A stretch of DNA of 17,111 nucleotides from Pseudomonadota bacterium (GTDB taxonomy: Bacteria; Myxococcota_A; Polyangia; Fen-1088), in contig JAEXQJ010000022.1 of NCBI GenBank assembly GCA_023438785.1, forward strand, positions 1 through 17,111. The letters run 5' to 3'. Positions 15,484-17,111 of this stretch are shown here, piece by piece. The notes beneath the pieces are model-generated. The model was not told where the DNA came from and made no database searches. It was given only the letters and a program-made list of their open reading frames with translations. The stretch's first letter is position 1. The number at the start of each line of letters is the position of its first letter. The position numbers were made by a program, and so were the translations under genes.

Positions 15484-15723
15484 CTACGCCGCACTTCGGG
15501 CCATCGCGGGACTGTCGTTGGCAGCACCGGACGCGGGCACAACGCATGTTGGTGGAGGTCCGTTCTTAACAGCCCTGTAGGCACAATCCAGCTCAACGAT
15601 GGCCACCAGATCGCTCGAGCACACGATGGCGCGATCTCCGGCACAGAGCCTCTGTCCCGGGTGGGTGCACGCCACGCCATCGACCCTACAGCTCGCGAGA
15701 CTGCCGGTGACCGTTCGGCTACA
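15484..15723 (-). pseudogene. Remnant of a cysteine-rich exported protein gene
   Basis: The minus frame ending at 15484 encodes a segment with spaced cysteines: CRVDGVAC, PGQRLCAGDRAIVC and VELDCAYR, then TCVVPAS. The pattern C.GD.A..C...V.....C resembles the Cys-rich region of the RCC1 lipoproteins here and other myxobacterial exported proteins. No signal peptide or convincing start is present. The open frame continues only as antisense of the deaminase gene to its right. The likeliest reading is the 3' end of a gene whose 5' part was lost when the present neighbour arrived. The rest of 15376-15723 holds only the hairpin at 15401-15429. Confidence 0.35.
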
Positions 15724-16611
15724 ATGCCGCCCGCTACCATGGATCTGCTCCTTGAAGCGATGACGATGGCCGTCGCCGAGGCGAAGCTCAGCCTGCGCGA
15801 GGGAAACCACGGCTTTGGTGCCGTCGTGCTGAACGAGGAGAGGATCGTCTCTCAGGCACACGACCGCGACGAGACCGAGCGCGATCCGACTTCGCACGCC
15901 GAGACCAATGCCATCCGGCTCGCGGCCCGGGAGCTGGGCAAGGATCTCTCCGCTTGCACCATCGTTTCGACCCATGAGCCCTGCCCCATGTGCGCTTCGG
16001 CGATCGTGTGGGCGGGGATAAACGAAGTCGCCTACGGCTACTCCATCGAGCAGGCCATCGCGCAGGGGCGCGATCGCATCGCTATCGGGTGCAGAGAGGT
16101 CTTCGAGCGGTCGGGGCGAATGATCTTCGTTCGACCGGGCGTGCTCGCTGGCGAGTGCGTGCCCCTGTACGACAGGGCGGTGCGCAAAGAGGTCAAGCGA
16201 CTCCGCAACGCCTCTCGCGAAACGCTGCGCGAGCACGATCGCGTATCCGCGGAGCATCGGTTGCAGTGGTTTGAAGACTCGGCAGGCACTTCTGCATTTC
16301 GCAGCGGCGATCCGCTCGAGGATGCGTACGCGCTGCTGTTGCGCCGTCTGGGAATTTCGGCCGACCAGGCGCCCATCGTCGAGAAGAGCCAGAGCAACCT
16401 CGTCTTTCACTCGAAGAACCCCTGCCCGACTCTCCAGGCGTGCGAGTTACTTGGGCTGGATACACGCCTCGTTTGCAGGCATTACAACGAAGGGGCCACC
16501 GATGCCTTGGTCAAGTGCATCGATCGAAGGCTGCGCTTCACCCGGAACTACGACCGCCTTCGGCCGTATTCTGAATTCTGCGAGGAGATGATCATCCTGG
16601 ACCAGAGCTGA
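15724..16611 (+). CDS. Nucleoside/tRNA-type deaminase fused to an unassigned Cys-containing domain
   Basis: This 295-residue protein starts at 15724 (alternative ATG at 15739); neither start has a clear ribosome binding site. Residues about 6-160 are a zinc-dependent deaminase fold: zinc-ligand His and catalytic Glu in HAE (58-60), and the two zinc cysteines in PCPMC (86-90). This is the cytidine/guanine/tRNA-adenosine deaminase superfamily, and the active site looks complete. After a charged helical linker, residues about 195-295 form a second domain. Its most characteristic part is NPCPTLQACELLGLDTRLVC (residues 232-251), followed by a segment with YDRLRPYSEFCEE. Its cysteines at 234, 240, 251, 265 and 286 could bind metal. 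I do not recognise this domain with confidence. The substrate is uncertain. Confidence 0.82.
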   Translation: MPPATMDLLLEAMTMAVAEAKLSLREGNHGFGAVVLNEERIVSQAHDRDETERDPTSHAETNAIRLAARELGKDLSACTIVSTHEPCPMCASAIVWAGINEVAYGYSIEQAIAQGRDRIAIGCREVFERSGRMIFVRPGVLAGECVPLYDRAVRKEVKRLRNASRETLREHDRVSAEHRLQWFEDSAGTSAFRSGDPLEDAYALLLRRLGISADQAPIVEKSQSNLVFHSKNPCPTLQACELLGLDTRLVCRHYNEGATDALVKCIDRRLRFTRNYDRLRPYSEFCEEMIILDQS

Positions 16612-16639
16612 GAGAGTTCCCCCGGCGTGCGACCTCTGG

Positions 16640-16652
16640 CATAATGCGGCAA
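16640..16652 (+). promoter_or_regulatory. Possible -10 box directly before the PEGA lipoprotein start
   Basis: CATAAT (16640-16645) is followed by 6 bases and then the ATG at 16652, so transcription could begin at the start codon and give a leaderless messenger. No good -35 box is seen 16-18 bases upstream. Confidence 0.25.
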
Positions 16653-17111
16653 TGATCTCTCGTGGAATGTGGTTGCGTGCTCCGGCGGCTCTCCTGCTCG
16701 TGACATTCAGTGGCTGCGCCAGCAGCACGGTCATCCAAAGCACGCCCCCGGGCGCGCATCTGTACCTCAATGGGGAACCCGCGGGGAGGCCCCCATACAT
16801 CATGTCCGATACGAAGATCGTCGGCAGCACCACCACAGTCCGACTCGAGATGCCCGGCTACGAGCCCACGACCGGCATCATTCAGCGCAACGAGGAGTTC
16901 GATGTCGGCGCCTGCATCGGTGGCGTTTTCGTCCTGGTGCCCTTCCTCTGGATCATGGGCTACCGAGCGAGCCACACCTTCGAACTTCGTCCGCTCACCA
17001 CCCAGGACGCGGGACAGGCTTGGCTCGCTCCGCCCGTGCCTGCCCAGCCCGTTCCTGCCCAGCCCGTGCCCGCCCAGCCCGTGCCTGCCCAGCCCGCTCC
17101 CTCCCCCACCC
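16652..17111 (+). CDS. PEGA-domain lipoprotein, 3' end beyond the window
   Basis: At least 153 residues are visible; the frame is open at the window edge. The signal peptide ends in FSGC (Cys 22). A PEGA-like segment follows (about 26-75): TPPGAHLYLNGEPAG, the conserved DTKIVGSTTTVRLE, and PGYEP. NEEFDVGACIGGVFVLVPFLWIMGY (80-104) supplies a hydrophobic, possibly membrane, stretch. The arrangement DTKIVGS...NEEFDVGACIGG..LVPFLWIM matches a bacterial lipoprotein family that I recall. From residue 129 the protein turns into VPAQP repeats. It begins 40 bases after the deaminase stop. It is probably envelope-associated; PEGA domains are thought to bind cell-wall or surface glycans or proteins. 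Confidence 0.85.
   Translation, partial: MISRGMWLRAPAALLLVTFSGCASSTVIQSTPPGAHLYLNGEPAGRPPYIMSDTKIVGSTTTVRLEMPGYEPTTGIIQRNEEFDVGACIGGVFVLVPFLWIMGYRASHTFELRPLTTQDAGQAWLAPPVPAQPVPAQPVPAQPVPAQPAPSPT
17036..17095 (+). repeat. 15-bp tandem repeat encoding VPAQP
   Basis: Four copies of a 15-bp unit (17036-17050, 17051-17065, 17066-17080, 17081-17095) differ only at silent or nearly silent positions, each encoding Val-Pro-Ala-Gln-Pro. The next residues are Ala-Pro-Ser-Pro, so the array may end or degenerate past the window edge. In-frame units could change in number by slippage, giving a linker of variable length. Confidence 0.85.

Overview
The window looks like a chromosomal segment of a myxobacterium-type organism (Myxococcota). 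The reasons are very high GC, long antisense open frames, a membrane-anchored Ser/Thr kinase with a PEGA tail, lipoproteins carrying the 'Myxococcus cysteine-rich repeat' and seven-bladed RCC1 propellers, and an ECF sigma locus. No rRNA, tRNA, CRISPR array, insertion sequence or phage gene is visible. All names are homology calls made by eye; order and genus cannot be given.

Layout. (1) 1-141: a large imperfect inverted repeat cut by the window edge. (2) 205-9423: five minus-strand genes read right to left. They are two tandem RCC1 lipoproteins (9423-6379, 6366-4387), a secreted von Willebrand A protein ending in a dockerin-like calcium-binding pair (4354-2849), a hairpin, a signal-peptide TPR/coiled-coil membrane protein (2772-1921) and a Ser/Thr kinase (1848-205). 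The first three look like one envelope or surface operon. The hairpin at 2802-2819 may separate them from the TPR-kinase pair. (3) 9424-9711: a divergent control region. On the right it has two identical-type palindromes 21 bp apart around a promoter -10 box, reaching the start codon of a TetR regulator (9712-10404), followed by a small SRPBCC protein (10466-10927). (4) 11181-15375: a compact plus-strand locus of a periplasmic/outer-membrane-like protein, an ECF sigma factor, a single-pass TPR protein overlapping the sigma gene by 4 bp, and a lipoprotein with a GH54 arabinofuranosidase-type catalytic domain. A hairpin follows. (5) 15484-15723: an apparent decayed minus-strand Cys-rich gene. 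(6) 15724-16611: a nucleoside/tRNA-type deaminase with an unfamiliar Cys-containing C-terminal domain. (7) 16652-end: a PEGA lipoprotein running off the window with a VPAQP tandem repeat.

How the parts fit. Most genes encode envelope, exported or signalling proteins, so the window reads as a surface and regulation neighbourhood. The more unusual points are: the double TetR operator apparently driving a near-leaderless gene; the GH54 domain in which the expected nucleophile position appears to be Gly; the deaminase fusion; the alternating A/B cysteine-module array; the VWA-dockerin protein made together with two RCC1 lipoproteins; and the truncated inverted-repeat element at the left edge.
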